Source of the DNA: Candidatus Aminicenantota bacterium
GTDB lineage: Bacteria > Acidobacteriota > Aminicenantia > S016-38
Direction: 5' to 3'
Assembly (NCBI GenBank): GCA_027068075.1
Contig: JAMOUJ010000006.1
Coordinates: 154,706-218,705, forward strand
Length of the DNA: 64,000 nt
The position numbers and the translations under genes are program-made. The notes below the pieces were generated by a model. The model searched no databases. It saw nothing but the letters and a program-made list of their open reading frames with translations, and had not been told where the DNA came from. Positions 31,633 to 40,641 of this stretch are shown here, piece by piece (within the stretch, counting starts at the first letter, position 1; each line of letters starts with the position of its first letter).

Positions 31633-33711
31633 TTAGAACTGTCTTTGATAAAATGGCAACAATTTGTGGCAGGCCCCCGGCAGGAATCCCCTGATCCTTA
31701 AAAGGCCGCCGAATTTAATCCTCAGTTTCAGGGTTTTCCCCGGAGGAAGGTGTTGCCAGGTGCCCAGAACGGGTAAATATTCTGCGGGGGAGGGGGAGGG
31801 AAGGGAGATTTCCACCGGAACGGTCCGGGGTTCGGAGTTTTCCCACCCCACCCCGGTGAAATTGATGAGGATTATGCGGAGTCCGGAGGGGGAACACCAG
31901 AAGGTGGCTGCGACGGTGGATGGGGCCTTTATTTTCACCGGGGGAGTTTCCCCTGTCCGGTTTAAAACTTCCCTTACGAATTCAATCCTCTCCCTTTCCG
32001 CATTTTCGGCGGAGGTTTCATCGCCGGTTATGTCCCAGGGGGCTCCGTACCAGAAATAATACTTTTCGTGGGGGATGCCGGAGTAAACCGAGAGGCCCTT
32101 TCCGAAGGGGTTGATGTGAACCGTGGGAACAGGCCTTGAAATTCCCAGAAGGTCCTCCAGGGCAAACCTTCCCCGGGGTCTCCCCCACCGGTCGTAGAGG
32201 GAGGTTCTTTCGGTGGCCACCAATTTTCCGCCTTCCTCCACATATCTCCTTATCTCTTCTGCCTCCTCCTTTCCCATGGCGGAGAAGTCCGGGAGGATGA
32301 GAACCGGAAGGGCCGAGAGGGGAAAACTCCCCAGGTCCCGGGCGTGTATCACCACGAAGGGGATGTGGCTCTGGAGGAGAAGCATAACGGTTCCGTAGAG
32401 ACTATCGGGGTATTCTCCCGTTTCCCAGTCGCCCCGGGAGAGGTAATCCAGGGTGTTCCGGGAAAGGACCACCCCGGCAAAGGGCAGGGGGGAGGAAGAG
32501 GGTTCGTATATGTCGCTGCGATGCTGGTTTATCCAACGGAAGATTCTCCTCCTGAGTTCCGGCGAGGGAATCCCGCTCATGGTCTCGTTCCCCGAGGTGT
32601 AATAGGAAAACCCGTGGAGGACGAGGGAGGCGGCGTGGAGTTTCACGGTGGCTTCAAGGTCAGGAACCCAGCGGAAAACATAACTCAGGGACCAGGAGGG
32701 CTTCCCAGCGGTCCAGTCAATGTGTTTCCAGGTGATAACCCTGGCCAGAAAATGCAACCAGGTGTAGAGTTGGGCGGTTTCCTCCACACCGCCGACTTCG
32801 TGGGCCACAAGGTCCGCCTTGAGGGCCATGTCCCGGGGGTCAGAGCCCGTCTGGGTGCAGAAAACCGAATAGTCCACCGCCGTTTCCACCGCCAGGAGGA
32901 AGTCTTCGTTGACCTCCCGAAGTCTCCGGGCGTATTCCTCCATGAATTCGCCGATTAACCGATAACGCCATTCTACGAATTCCAGCCAGTTTTCGTCCTT
33001 CCAATCCGGGGTAAGGGGTGGTTTGGGCAGGGAGCGACCGGTTTGTTTTTCAAACAATTCCCGGGCGTATTTGCCCACATCGGGCCACTGATCCATCCAG
33101 GTCTCGCCGTAATCTCCCCGGAGAAAGGGAACATCCAGCCAGAGGCCGTCCGCTCCGGAAAGGGCCATTTTTTCCGCCTGCCTCAGGTGTAATTCCCGAA
33201 CTTCCGGGTGGGCCGGGGTAAGCCATACATCCTCGCATGTGGGACACACCCAGAAGGGCATTCCAGGAAGGGACCCGAAGAAAACGGCCCTCCTTCCGGA
33301 GACTCCGGTCTGGGCCCAGTCCGGATGGGTCAGGGAAAGGCTCAGGTTCCTCTTTGCTGGATCCACCTTTCCGTCGCCGTTCCTGTCCACATCCGGGATT
33401 ACATACTCCAGGGGGGCCACATAGAAAAGTATCTTTACCCCGGGGAAGCGGGAGTGGACGAACTCCGCCTTTCTTTTTACCGAGTCCAGAGCCCGGGAAA
33501 GGCAGGGTTCGTAGAGGCACCTCCAATCGTTTCCCAGCCTTGACCAGTCTAAGATGACCGTGGCCCCGTCGGATACCGCCCTGCGGACCGCCTCCTCCCA
33601 GGAAGTTTCGTAATCGTAGGAAGTGGCTATCCTGGCCCCGTAGGTCCAGGGTGGGAGGGGCGGTTTTGAGAAGATCAGGGAAGCCAGCGCCAGAAAGACT
33701 AATTTTCTCAT
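31633..33711 (-). CDS. Secreted glycosidase-like TIM-barrel protein with Ca-loop
   Basis: 692 residues after a short signal peptide (MRKLVFLALASLIFS). The N-terminal 450 residues look like a beta/alpha barrel: ADGLWLDVPF with an aspartate at a strand end, and LLAVETAVDY with a glutamate at another. A dockerin/EF-hand-like loop, DVDRNGDGKVD, is inserted near residue 111. Residues about 440-530 resemble the trimerisation/A4-type beta-galactosidase domain (LPVLILPDFSAMGKEEAEEIRRYVEEGGKLVATE). A C-terminal beta domain follows. Polysaccharide hydrolysis is likely; family and substrate are not assignable by eye. A TAATAT hexamer ends 6 nt before the ATG. Confidence 0.6.
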   Translation of the reverse strand: MRKLVFLALASLIFSKPPLPPWTYGARIATSYDYETSWEEAVRRAVSDGATVILDWSRLGNDWRCLYEPCLSRALDSVKRKAEFVHSRFPGVKILFYVAPLEYVIPDVDRNGDGKVDPAKRNLSLSLTHPDWAQTGVSGRRAVFFGSLPGMPFWVCPTCEDVWLTPAHPEVRELHLRQAEKMALSGADGLWLDVPFLRGDYGETWMDQWPDVGKYARELFEKQTGRSLPKPPLTPDWKDENWLEFVEWRYRLIGEFMEEYARRLREVNEDFLLAVETAVDYSVFCTQTGSDPRDMALKADLVAHEVGGVEETAQLYTWLHFLARVITWKHIDWTAGKPSWSLSYVFRWVPDLEATVKLHAASLVLHGFSYYTSGNETMSGIPSPELRRRIFRWINQHRSDIYEPSSSPLPFAGVVLSRNTLDYLSRGDWETGEYPDSLYGTVMLLLQSHIPFVVIHARDLGSFPLSALPVLILPDFSAMGKEEAEEIRRYVEEGGKLVATERTSLYDRWGRPRGRFALEDLLGISRPVPTVHINPFGKGLSVYSGIPHEKYYFWYGAPWDITGDETSAENAERERIEFVREVLNRTGETPPVKIKAPSTVAATFWCSPSGLRIILINFTGVGWENSEPRTVPVEISLPSPSPAEYLPVLGTWQHLPPGKTLKLRIKFGGLLRIRGFLPGACHKLLPFYQRQF

Positions 33712-33751
33712 GCGGGTATATTAAACTACATTTTTGGGTATAATTGAAGGA

Positions 33752-33840
33752 GGAGGGGTACCGAAGTGGCCGTAACGGGGTCGGCTCGAAACCGACTGTC
33801 CGCCTTGCGCGGACCGTGGGTTCGAATCCCACCCCCTCCG
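33752..33840 (+). tRNA. tRNA-Ser (anticodon CGA)
   Basis: Acceptor GGAGGGG pairs with CCCCTCC before discriminator G. The anticodon arm GTCGG-CTCGAAA-CCGAC gives CGA, reading UCG. There is the long variable arm of class II tRNAs (TGTCCGCCTTGCGCGGACC) and T arm GTGGG-TTCGAAT-CCCAC. CCA is not encoded. TATAAT at 33739-33744 lies 7 nt upstream, so the precursor has almost no leader. Confidence 0.95.
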
Positions 33841-33871
33841 CTTTTTTCCTGTGGTATAATTTCCTCCCGCC

Positions 33872-33963
<92 letters not shown>

Positions 33964-33993
33964 TTTAGAATAGATCCCCGCATTCATTTATAC

Positions 33994-34090
33994 AGGCGTC
34001 CTGACTGTTCACCTGCACCTTCCTGAACCCCGTCAGGCCCGGAAGGGAGCAGCGGTAAGGGAAAGGACAGGGTGGGCAGGGGGACGCCTT
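33994..34090 (+). ncRNA. ffs: Signal recognition particle RNA (small bacterial type)
   Basis: About 97 nt. The universally conserved helix 8 is present: GTCAGGCCCGGAAGGGAGCA followed by GCGGTAAG, with the GGAA tetraloop and asymmetric loop that bind Ffh. The ends AGGCGTCC (33994-34001) and GGGACGCCTT (34081-34090) close the long hairpin, and TTGACTTTTT follows, serving as a terminator-like end. Its place directly before dnaX is common in bacteria. Exact ends are estimated from pairing. Confidence 0.93.
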
Positions 34091-34117
34091 GACTTTTTAA
34101 CCCCTGCGAATTATTCT
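34089..34117 (+). promoter_or_regulatory. dnaX promoter overlapping the SRP RNA end
   Basis: TTGACT (34089-34094) and TATTCT (34112-34117) are 17 bp apart; the -10 ends 8 nt before the dnaX ATG and no SD is seen. The -35 begins in the last two bases of the SRP RNA terminal helix, so the two transcription units share these bases. Confidence 0.5.
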
Positions 34118-34125
34118 TCTATCCC

Positions 34126-35598
34126 ATGGAAAGATACATACCCATCGCCCGCCGTTATCGCCCCAGAACCTTTTCGGAAATCGTAGGGCAGGACCAGATC
34201 GTTCGTATCCTTCAGAATCAACTGGCCACCGGTAGAGTTCCCCATGCCTTTCTTTTTTCGGGGACCCGGGGGGTGGGGAAAACATCCACCGCCCGAATCC
34301 TGGCCAAGGCCCTGAACTGTGAAAAGGGTGTCACCCCGGAACCCTGCAATCAATGCGCCGCCTGTAAGGCCATAGACCAGGGAAACTTCATGGGACTTAT
34401 GGAGATAGATGGGGCTTCCAACCGGGGAATAGACGAGGTCAGAAACCTTCAGGAGGTGATTTCCCAGAGGGCCCTGGAGGGGAGGTTCAGGGTGGTGATC
34501 ATTGACGAGGTCCACATGCTCACCCAGGAGGCCTTCAACGCCCTGCTTAAAACCCTGGAGGAACCTCCTCCCCATGTGGTTTTCGTTCTGGCCACCACCG
34601 ATTATCAGAGGTTGCCCATCACCATAATCTCCAGAACCGTCCACTTCCACTTCAGGGAAATACCGGAGGAACTCATAAAGGAAAAGATCTTGGACATAGC
34701 CCAAAAGGAGGGGTTTGAAATTGACGAGGATGCGGCCCAGATTATAGCCCAGGGGGCCGAAGGCAGCCTGAGGGATGCCCAGACGGCCCTGGAAAAGGTC
34801 ATCGCCTTCAGCCAGGGAAAAATTACCCGGGAGGAGGCGGAAAGGGCTCTGGGTCTGGTGCCACGCAGCATCATGGAGGACCTCACCAGGGCAATTTCCA
34901 GTGGGAAGAGGGCGGAGATCTTCTCCATAGTGAAAGAAATAATTATCCAGGGATACAATTTGAGGAGATTCGTCAGGGACTACATGGCCTTTCTCCGGGG
35001 GGTTCTTCTGGAGAAGGCCCGGGGCAATTCCAGGGTTTTCCCGGAACTTTCCAGGGAAGACCTGCTCCGCTACCTTCAAATCCTCATAGATGGGGAATAC
35101 AGATTGAGGAACGCCTCCAACCCCAGAACCTACCTTGAACTCATGTTCCTCAAAATGAGTTTTCTCAGGCACATCGTGGATTTTGAGGAGTTGGTGGACA
35201 GGATGGTAAAGGGGGAAGTTGCTCACCCCACCGGGCCTGTTAAAGGGGCCAGGCAGGCTCCCCCCAGGAGGGAAAGAACTCTGAAGGACCTGGAGGCGGC
35301 CCTTTCCCGAAGGAGCGAAGTCCTGGCCACGGCCTTCCGGGAGGCCGACTCCGCGGAACTGCGGGAAGATACCCTTTCCCTGATCTATTCCCGGGAGTTC
35401 TATTACAAAAGGCTTCTCAGAAAGCAGGAGGTGGTGGAGGAGGTGGCCTCCAGGGTTTTCGGCAGAAAGATAAAGGTGGAGGCCGTGTTTAAGGAGGAGG
35501 AGTCCGGAAATGCCCCCCGGAAGGAAGGGGAGTCTGAGGATTCCAAAGTGTTATTATTGAAGAGGGTTTTCAAAGCCAGGGAAATAAAGGAGGAGTGA
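34126..35598 (+). CDS. dnaX: DNA polymerase III subunit gamma/tau
   Basis: Clamp-loader ATPase, 490 residues. YRPRTFSEIVGQ, Walker A GTRGVGKTSTA, the zinc module CEKGVTPEPCNQCAACKAI, Walker B VIIDEVHML, and sensor/SRC segment of domain III. The C-terminal 130 residues past domain III are charged and partly disordered, a short tau-like tail. No A-run that would suggest programmed frameshifting for a gamma form is evident. First gene of dnaX-ebfC-recR. Confidence 0.96.
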   Translation: MERYIPIARRYRPRTFSEIVGQDQIVRILQNQLATGRVPHAFLFSGTRGVGKTSTARILAKALNCEKGVTPEPCNQCAACKAIDQGNFMGLMEIDGASNRGIDEVRNLQEVISQRALEGRFRVVIIDEVHMLTQEAFNALLKTLEEPPPHVVFVLATTDYQRLPITIISRTVHFHFREIPEELIKEKILDIAQKEGFEIDEDAAQIIAQGAEGSLRDAQTALEKVIAFSQGKITREEAERALGLVPRSIMEDLTRAISSGKRAEIFSIVKEIIIQGYNLRRFVRDYMAFLRGVLLEKARGNSRVFPELSREDLLRYLQILIDGEYRLRNASNPRTYLELMFLKMSFLRHIVDFEELVDRMVKGEVAHPTGPVKGARQAPPRRERTLKDLEAALSRRSEVLATAFREADSAELREDTLSLIYSREFYYKRLLRKQEVVEEVASRVFGRKIKVEAVFKEEESGNAPRKEGESEDSKVLLLKRVFKAREIKEE

Positions 35599-35888
35599 TG
35601 GACATTGGAAAACTCATGGCCCAGGCGAAAAAAATGCAGGAGGAACTCCAGACCAAACTTCGGGAGTTAAAGGTGGAGGGGAGCGCCGGAGGCGGGATGG
35701 TGAAGGTGGTTATGGACGGCACCCGGACGCTGGTGGATGTAAAGATATCCCCGGAGGTTTTTGAGGAAGCAGATCTGGAAATGCTTCAGGACCTGATAGT
35801 CGCCGCCTTTCAGGATGCCTATCAGAAGGTGGAGGAAGAGAGCGGAAAGATAATCGCTTCCCTGGGGATACCTCCAGGCCTCATGTAA
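35598..35888 (+). CDS. Nucleoid-associated protein, YbaB/EbfC family
   Basis: 96 residues: MDIGKLMAQAKKMQEELQ opening, then GSAGGGMVKVVMDGTRTLVDVKISPEVF, characteristic of the YbaB fold, which binds DNA as a dimer. ATG at 35598 overlaps the dnaX stop (TGATG) with AAGGAGG just upstream; the GTG three bases earlier is the less likely start. Confidence 0.95.
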   Translation: MDIGKLMAQAKKMQEELQTKLRELKVEGSAGGGMVKVVMDGTRTLVDVKISPEVFEEADLEMLQDLIVAAFQDAYQKVEEESGKIIASLGIPPGLM

Positions 35889-35897
35889 AATAAAATA

Positions 35898-36500
35898 ATG
35901 TATCGCTATCCAAAGCCCCTTCAAAACCTCATAAACAAACTCAGTAGAATTCCGGGGGTGGGGAAGAAGACCGCCCAGCGAATTGCCTTTCACATAATAA
36001 ACATGAAGCCGGAGGATGTGCGGGATCTGGCCGATTCCATACTGAAGGCCCGCTCCCGGACGAAGTCGTGCTCTATCTGCCACAACATCTCCGAAACCGA
36101 TCCCTGCCACATTTGCTCCGACAGGACCAGGGAGGGAGACAGGTTATGCATAGTGGAAAAGCCCATAGATGTGGCGGCCATAGAGAGCGCCGGGGTATAT
36201 CGGGGGAAGTATCATGTCCTGGGCGGAGTTATTTCCGCCTCCCAGGGGGTAGGGCCTGAAAACCTCCACATAGCGGACCTGAAGGACAGGATAAAGCGGG
36301 AGGGGATAAAGGAGGTTATTATAGCCCTGAATCCAACCCACGAAGGGGAGATAACCTCCCACTACATCGTCAGCCTTCTTTCCCCCCTCAAGGTTACCAT
36401 AACCAGAATAGGCATAGGCTTGCCAATAGGGGGTAGTTTGGAGTATACTGACCTGGTGACCATTGGTGAAGCGTTAAGGGCAAGAAAAAAAATAAAATAA
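35898..36500 (+). CDS. recR: Recombination mediator RecR
   Basis: 200-residue RecF-pathway protein that loads RecA with RecO/RecF. Helix-hairpin-helix LSRIPGVGKKTAQRIAFHI (about 15-33), four-cysteine zinc finger CSICHNISETDPCHIC (about 57-72), Toprim domain with LCIVEKPIDVAAIE and the NPTHEGE motif, and a Walker-B-like end GLPIGGSLEYTD. The AT-rich 9-nt gap after ebfC has no SD. Confidence 0.96.
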   Translation: MYRYPKPLQNLINKLSRIPGVGKKTAQRIAFHIINMKPEDVRDLADSILKARSRTKSCSICHNISETDPCHICSDRTREGDRLCIVEKPIDVAAIESAGVYRGKYHVLGGVISASQGVGPENLHIADLKDRIKREGIKEVIIALNPTHEGEITSHYIVSLLSPLKVTITRIGIGLPIGGSLEYTDLVTIGEALRARKKIK

Positions 36501-36512
36501 AGAGGTGGAATA

Positions 36513-37085
36513 ATGTATGGAATGCTTGAAGTGCGATGGCACGGCCGGGCTGGCCAGGGGGTGGTAACCGCCTCCCAGCTTCTGGCCGAAGTCATGGCCA
36601 AGGAGGGAAAGCATGTCCAGGCTTTCCCCCATTTCGGGGCTGAAAAGAGGGGAGCCCCCATTGAGGCCTACACCAGGATTTCGGATGAGGAAATCCGGAT
36701 CCATTCGGAAATTGAGAAGCCGGATATGGTCATCGTGGCGGATCCCACTCTGATAGGAGAGGTTCCCATAGCCGAGGGTACCGACGAACACACCTACTTC
36801 CTTTTCAATGCGCCCTTTGAACCTTCAAAAATCAAGGAGAAACTGGGGTTGAAGTCCAACAAGGTTTATGCGGTGGACGCCACCACCATCTCCCTGGAAG
36901 AGATAGGAAGGGACATACCCAACATACCCATCCTGGCTGCCTTGTTCAAAACCTCAGGGTTGATGAGCGTGGAGAGGTTCCAGGAACTCATAAAGGATCT
37001 GCTCTCCAAGAGGTTCAACGAGAAAATAGTGGAGGCCAACCTCAGAACCATTGAAAGAGCCATCAAGGAGGTAAAGGGATTATGA
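36513..37085 (+). CDS. porC: 2-Oxoacid (pyruvate):ferredoxin oxidoreductase, gamma subunit
   Basis: 190 residues: EVRWHGRAGQGVVTASQLLAE and AFPHFGAEKRGAPIEAYTRIS are the gamma-domain signatures. First gene of the four-subunit complex porC-D-A-B. Start ATG follows AGAGGTGG by 6 nt. The complex decarboxylates pyruvate (or a related 2-oxoacid) to acyl-CoA and reduces ferredoxin. Confidence 0.93.
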   Translation: MYGMLEVRWHGRAGQGVVTASQLLAEVMAKEGKHVQAFPHFGAEKRGAPIEAYTRISDEEIRIHSEIEKPDMVIVADPTLIGEVPIAEGTDEHTYFLFNAPFEPSKIKEKLGLKSNKVYAVDATTISLEEIGRDIPNIPILAALFKTSGLMSVERFQELIKDLLSKRFNEKIVEANLRTIERAIKEVKGL

Positions 37086-37378
37086 GGAAATTAGGATGGA
37101 AGGAACTCCCGCCAGGGGCCATTAACCCCTGGGCCGGAAATTTTATGGAGGTTAAAACAGGAAGTTTCCGCGGTGGGCTTAAACCGGTTTTCCACGAGGA
37201 GCACTGCATTCACTGCCTTTTCTGCTGGGTTTTCTGCCCCGACAACGCCATAATCGTTGAGGAAGGCAAGGTCAAGGGAATCAATTACGACTACTGCAAG
37301 GGATGCGGCATCTGCACGGTGGAATGCCCCACGGATCCCAAGAGCCTCACCATGGAAAAGGAAGAGTTACAGCTCTAA
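37082..37378 (+). CDS. porD: 2-Oxoacid:ferredoxin oxidoreductase, delta subunit (2x[4Fe-4S])
   Basis: 98-residue ferredoxin-like subunit. Cluster motifs CIHCLFCWVFCPDNAI and CKGCGICTVECP, the second followed by the typical longer insertion before its last proline. It passes electrons from the thiamine site of PorB to external ferredoxin. ATG overlaps the porC stop as ATGA. Confidence 0.93.
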   Translation: MRKLGWKELPPGAINPWAGNFMEVKTGSFRGGLKPVFHEEHCIHCLFCWVFCPDNAIIVEEGKVKGINYDYCKGCGICTVECPTDPKSLTMEKEELQL

Positions 37379-37388
37379 GGAGGTAAAA

Positions 37389-38570
37389 ATGGCTGAAAGA
37401 AGAATATTAAACGGAAACGCAGCCATAGCCGAGGCCATAAGGCAGATTGATCCCGATGTGGTGGCGGCCTATCCCATAACCCCATCCACCGCCATTGTGG
37501 AATACATAGCCAAGTTCGTGGCCGATGGACTTATGAGCGCCGAGTTCGTAACCCCGGAAAGCGAGCACTCCGCCATGAGCATGTGCGTGGGGGCTTCGGC
37601 CTCCGGAGCCAGGGTGTTCACCGCCACGGCTTCCCAGGGACTTGCCCTTATGTTTGAAATACTTTACATTGCCTCTTCCCTGAGGCTTCCCATAGTGGCG
37701 GGAATAGCCAACAGGGCCCTGTCCGCTCCCATAAACATCCACGGAGACCACTCCGACGCCATGGGGGCCCGGGATTCCGGATGGATTCAGATTTACTCGG
37801 AAAACACCCAGGAAGCCTACGACAACATCATACAGGCCTTCAGAATAGGCGAGCACAGGGATGTCTCCAATCCCGTTATGGTAGGTATGGACGGCTTCAT
37901 CCTTTCCCACGCCGTTCAGGACATGTGGGTGGAGGAGGACGGAAAGGTGAAGGCCTTCGTGGGTGAGCGTCAGCCCCTCTACAACCTTCTGGATGTGGAG
38001 CATCCCATAACCGTTGGTCCCATAGACTTCACCGATTACTATTTTGAGCACAAGAGGAGCCAATTCGTGGGCATGGAAAACGCTCCCCGGGTTATCCTGG
38101 AGGTAGCGGAGGAGTTCAAAAAGGAGTTCGGCAGGGAATACGGATTCTTTGAACTCTACAAGATGGACGACGCCCAGGTGGCCATAGTGGTAATAGGTTC
38201 CACTGCGGGCACCGCCAAGGTGGTGGTGGACCAACTCCGGGAGGACGGAAAGAAGGTGGGCCTCGTGAAACTCAGAGTTTACAGGCCCTTCCCAGCCAGG
38301 GAACTGGCGGATGTTCTCACCAACATGAAGGCGGTGGCGGTGCTTGACAGGGCTGCCAGTCCCGGAGGTGTGGGAGGCCCTCTCTTCACGGATGTAAGGG
38401 CGTCCCTTTACGAATACGACAAAAAACCCATCCTGGTAGATTACATCTACGGACTGGGCGGCAGGGACATAGGGCCCAAGCACATAGCCGAAGTCTACGA
38501 GCGGCTGGATAAGATAGCGGCCACCGGTGAGCGGGGCGAACTCATCGGATACATTAATCTCAGGGAATAG
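37389..38570 (+). CDS. porA: 2-Oxoacid:ferredoxin oxidoreductase, alpha subunit
   Basis: 393 residues. Begins MAERRILNGNAAIAEAIRQ, with AAYPITPSTAIVEYIA, EFVTPESEHSAMSMCVGAS and TATASQGLALM, the pyruvate-binding alpha-domain pattern, then the C-terminal domain (VVIGSTAGTAK, VLDRAASPGGVG). A longer frame starts at 37257 inside porD; ATG 37389 is chosen for its SD AAGGAGGT at 37377-37384. Confidence 0.94.
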   Translation: MAERRILNGNAAIAEAIRQIDPDVVAAYPITPSTAIVEYIAKFVADGLMSAEFVTPESEHSAMSMCVGASASGARVFTATASQGLALMFEILYIASSLRLPIVAGIANRALSAPINIHGDHSDAMGARDSGWIQIYSENTQEAYDNIIQAFRIGEHRDVSNPVMVGMDGFILSHAVQDMWVEEDGKVKAFVGERQPLYNLLDVEHPITVGPIDFTDYYFEHKRSQFVGMENAPRVILEVAEEFKKEFGREYGFFELYKMDDAQVAIVVIGSTAGTAKVVVDQLREDGKKVGLVKLRVYRPFPARELADVLTNMKAVAVLDRAASPGGVGGPLFTDVRASLYEYDKKPILVDYIYGLGGRDIGPKHIAEVYERLDKIAATGERGELIGYINLRE

Positions 38571-38580
38571 GAGGTAAGAA

Positions 38581-39516
38581 ATGGCTTTAAGAGCAAGGTT
38601 AAAGGACCTGGCAGGTCTTGAAGATAAATTCGTTTCCGGACACGGGCTTTGCCCGGGATGCGGAATTCCCCTGATGCTGAGGCTGGTCCTCAGGGCCACG
38701 GAGCATCCCCTGGTGGCGGTGAACGCCACCGGTTGTCTGGAGGTCTGCTCCAGCGGATTTCCTTACACCGCCTGGAAGATCCCCTGGATGCACAACGCCT
38801 TTGAAAACGCCGGGGCCACCGCCGCAGGAATAGAGGCGGCCTACAAGGCCCTTAAGAGACGCGGAAAACTTCCCGGTGGGGACAAAAAGATAAAAATAGT
38901 GGCCTTCGGAGGGGACGGAGGAACCTACGACATCGGCCTCCAATCCCTTTCGGGAGCCATGGAGAGGGGACACGACATAGTTTACATCTGCTACGACAAC
39001 CAGTCCTACGCCAACACCGGTGGACAGCGCTCCGGGGCCACGCCCTTCGGCGCATCCGCCACCACATCTCCCGCCGGCAAGAAGATCCCCGGAAAACTTC
39101 AGTGGAGGAAAAACCTCACCGAGATTATGGCCGCCCACGGCATATACTCGGCCCAGGCCTCGGTGAGCCACTGGAAGGACCTCTTTATGAAGGCTCAGAA
39201 GGCCCTGGAGATAGACGGTCCCGCTTTCATCAATGTTCTGATCCCATGTCCCACGGAATGGAAGACCAAGCCCGAAGACGGTGTTCAACTGGCTAAGATT
39301 GCCGTGGACTCCAAGGTCTGGCCCCTTTATGAAGTGGAGAACGGAAAATACAAGATAAACTATTACCCCAAGAAGGAAGTGGATGTGGTGGAATGGTTGA
39401 AACCCCAGGGACGCTTTGCCCACATGTTCAAGCCCGGCAACGAGTGGATGATAGAGGAATACCGCAAGAAGGTAAACGAAGAGTGGGAAAGACTGGTGAG
39501 ATTGACAAAGTTATAG
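38581..39516 (+). CDS. porB: 2-Oxoacid:ferredoxin oxidoreductase, beta subunit (thiamine diphosphate)
   Basis: 311 residues. Cluster-ligating cysteines in HGLCPGCGIPL and NATGCLEVCSSG. Thiamine diphosphate motif FGGDGGTYDIGLQSL followed by DNQSYANTGGQRSGATPFGA. The C-terminal part aligns with the long PorB forms. Completes the porCDAB operon, 10 nt after porA, with GGAGGT upstream. Confidence 0.94.
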   Translation: MALRARLKDLAGLEDKFVSGHGLCPGCGIPLMLRLVLRATEHPLVAVNATGCLEVCSSGFPYTAWKIPWMHNAFENAGATAAGIEAAYKALKRRGKLPGGDKKIKIVAFGGDGGTYDIGLQSLSGAMERGHDIVYICYDNQSYANTGGQRSGATPFGASATTSPAGKKIPGKLQWRKNLTEIMAAHGIYSAQASVSHWKDLFMKAQKALEIDGPAFINVLIPCPTEWKTKPEDGVQLAKIAVDSKVWPLYEVENGKYKINYYPKKEVDVVEWLKPQGRFAHMFKPGNEWMIEEYRKKVNEEWERLVRLTKL

Positions 39517-39544
39517 GTGGGGCCTAAAATAATAGGGAGGTGGC

Positions 39545-40033
39545 ATGAGTTTTCTCGTCCTTTACGCCGAGGAATACGAAGAGATAAAGAGAATTCTTAC
39601 AGCCTTGAAGCAGGAGACTAACTCAAGGGTTGCCCTTATAGTGGAAAAAAACGGCCAGCCTATTGCCTTTGCCGGCGAAATGGACGGGGTGGACACCACC
39701 TCCCTGGGCTCCCTGGTGGCGGGGAATGTGGCGGCTACCGAGGGTCTTGCCAGGATGCTGGGGGAAGATAGTTTTCCCCTTATGTTCAACGAGGGTGCCA
39801 AGGAGAACCTCCACATCACCCTCATAGGGGACAAGTTCATTCTGGCCGTTCTCTTTGACAAGAGAACTTCCCTGGGGCTGGTGAGGCTCAGGGCCCGGAA
39901 CGCCGCCCTGAAGTTAGAAAGGGTTTTCTCCCGCCTGGAAGAGAAAATGAGGCAGGAGAGGGAGAAATTGGGAACCGGAGAGAATCCCCTGGAGGACCTT
40001 TCCGAAGAGGACATAGAAAAACTTTTCAAGTAG
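39545..40033 (+). CDS. mglB: MglB-like roadblock/LC7 GTPase-activating protein
   Basis: 162 residues. Residues about 10-125 form a roadblock/LC7 domain (RILTALKQETNSRVALIVEKNGQPIAFAGE ... TTSLGSLVAGNVAATEGLARMLGE). The C-terminus is a charged helix. In characterised systems MglB is the GAP of the polarity GTPase MglA, which follows 16 nt downstream. SD GGGAGGTGG precedes the ATG. Confidence 0.9.
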   Translation: MSFLVLYAEEYEEIKRILTALKQETNSRVALIVEKNGQPIAFAGEMDGVDTTSLGSLVAGNVAATEGLARMLGEDSFPLMFNEGAKENLHITLIGDKFILAVLFDKRTSLGLVRLRARNAALKLERVFSRLEEKMRQEREKLGTGENPLEDLSEEDIEKLFK

Positions 40034-40049
40034 GAGGGAAACGAGACCC

Positions 40050-40640
40050 ATGGCCATGATCAATCCCAGACAGAAGGAACTCATAGCCAAGATCGTATAC
40101 TACGGCCCCGGTCTGGGAGGAAAGACCACCAACCTCAAGTACATATTTGACCATACTTCCCCCTCCAGCCGCGGGGAACTGGTTACCCTCAATACCCAGG
40201 GGGACAGGACCCTCTTCTTTGATGTTCTCCCTCTTAACCTGGGAACCATAAAGGGATACAGGATAAGGTTTCAGTTGTACACCGTTCCCGGTCAGGTCTT
40301 CTATTCCGAGAGCAGAAAGATAATACTGCGGGGGGTGGACGGTATAGTCTTCGTGGCGGATTCTCAGAGGGAAAGGATGGACGCCAACATAGAGAGCATA
40401 GAGGACCTTCAGGACAATTTAAGGCAGTACAATTACTCCTTCGCCACCATGCCCTATGTTCTTCAACTCAACAAAAGGGACCTTCCCACGGCCACTCCTG
40501 TGGAGGAGATGAAGAGACTCCTGGTTTTGAAGGGAGAGCCCGTGATTGAGGCCATAGCCATCCGGGGGGTGGGGGTTATGGAGACCCTCAAGGAAATAGC
40601 GAAACTGGTTCTCATAAACCTTAAAAAGGAATTTCGCTGA
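40050..40640 (+). CDS. mglA: MglA-type small Ras-like GTPase
   Basis: 196 residues. Walker A YYGPGLGGKTTNLKYIFDHT carries the family-specific GPGLGGKTT; switch I/II region VPGQVFYSESRKIILRGVDGIVFVADSQ; base-specificity motif LQLNKRDLP. No membrane anchor. MglA-MglB pairs set cell polarity for motility or cell shape; no motility genes are in this window, so the output here is unknown. Confidence 0.94.
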   Translation: MAMINPRQKELIAKIVYYGPGLGGKTTNLKYIFDHTSPSSRGELVTLNTQGDRTLFFDVLPLNLGTIKGYRIRFQLYTVPGQVFYSESRKIILRGVDGIVFVADSQRERMDANIESIEDLQDNLRQYNYSFATMPYVLQLNKRDLPTATPVEEMKRLLVLKGEPVIEAIAIRGVGVMETLKEIAKLVLINLKKEFR

Positions 40641-40641
40641 C

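Noticed and set aside
36481..36512. Slippery A-run at the end of recR as a frameshift site
   Set aside because: The A-rich tract precedes a stop codon directly and the next gene has its own SD and start; recR is full length without frameshifting.
37407..38729. 440-codon minus-strand frame opposite porA/porB
   Set aside because: Antisense shadow of the codon bias; both plus-strand genes are well-conserved enzyme subunits with proper SDs.
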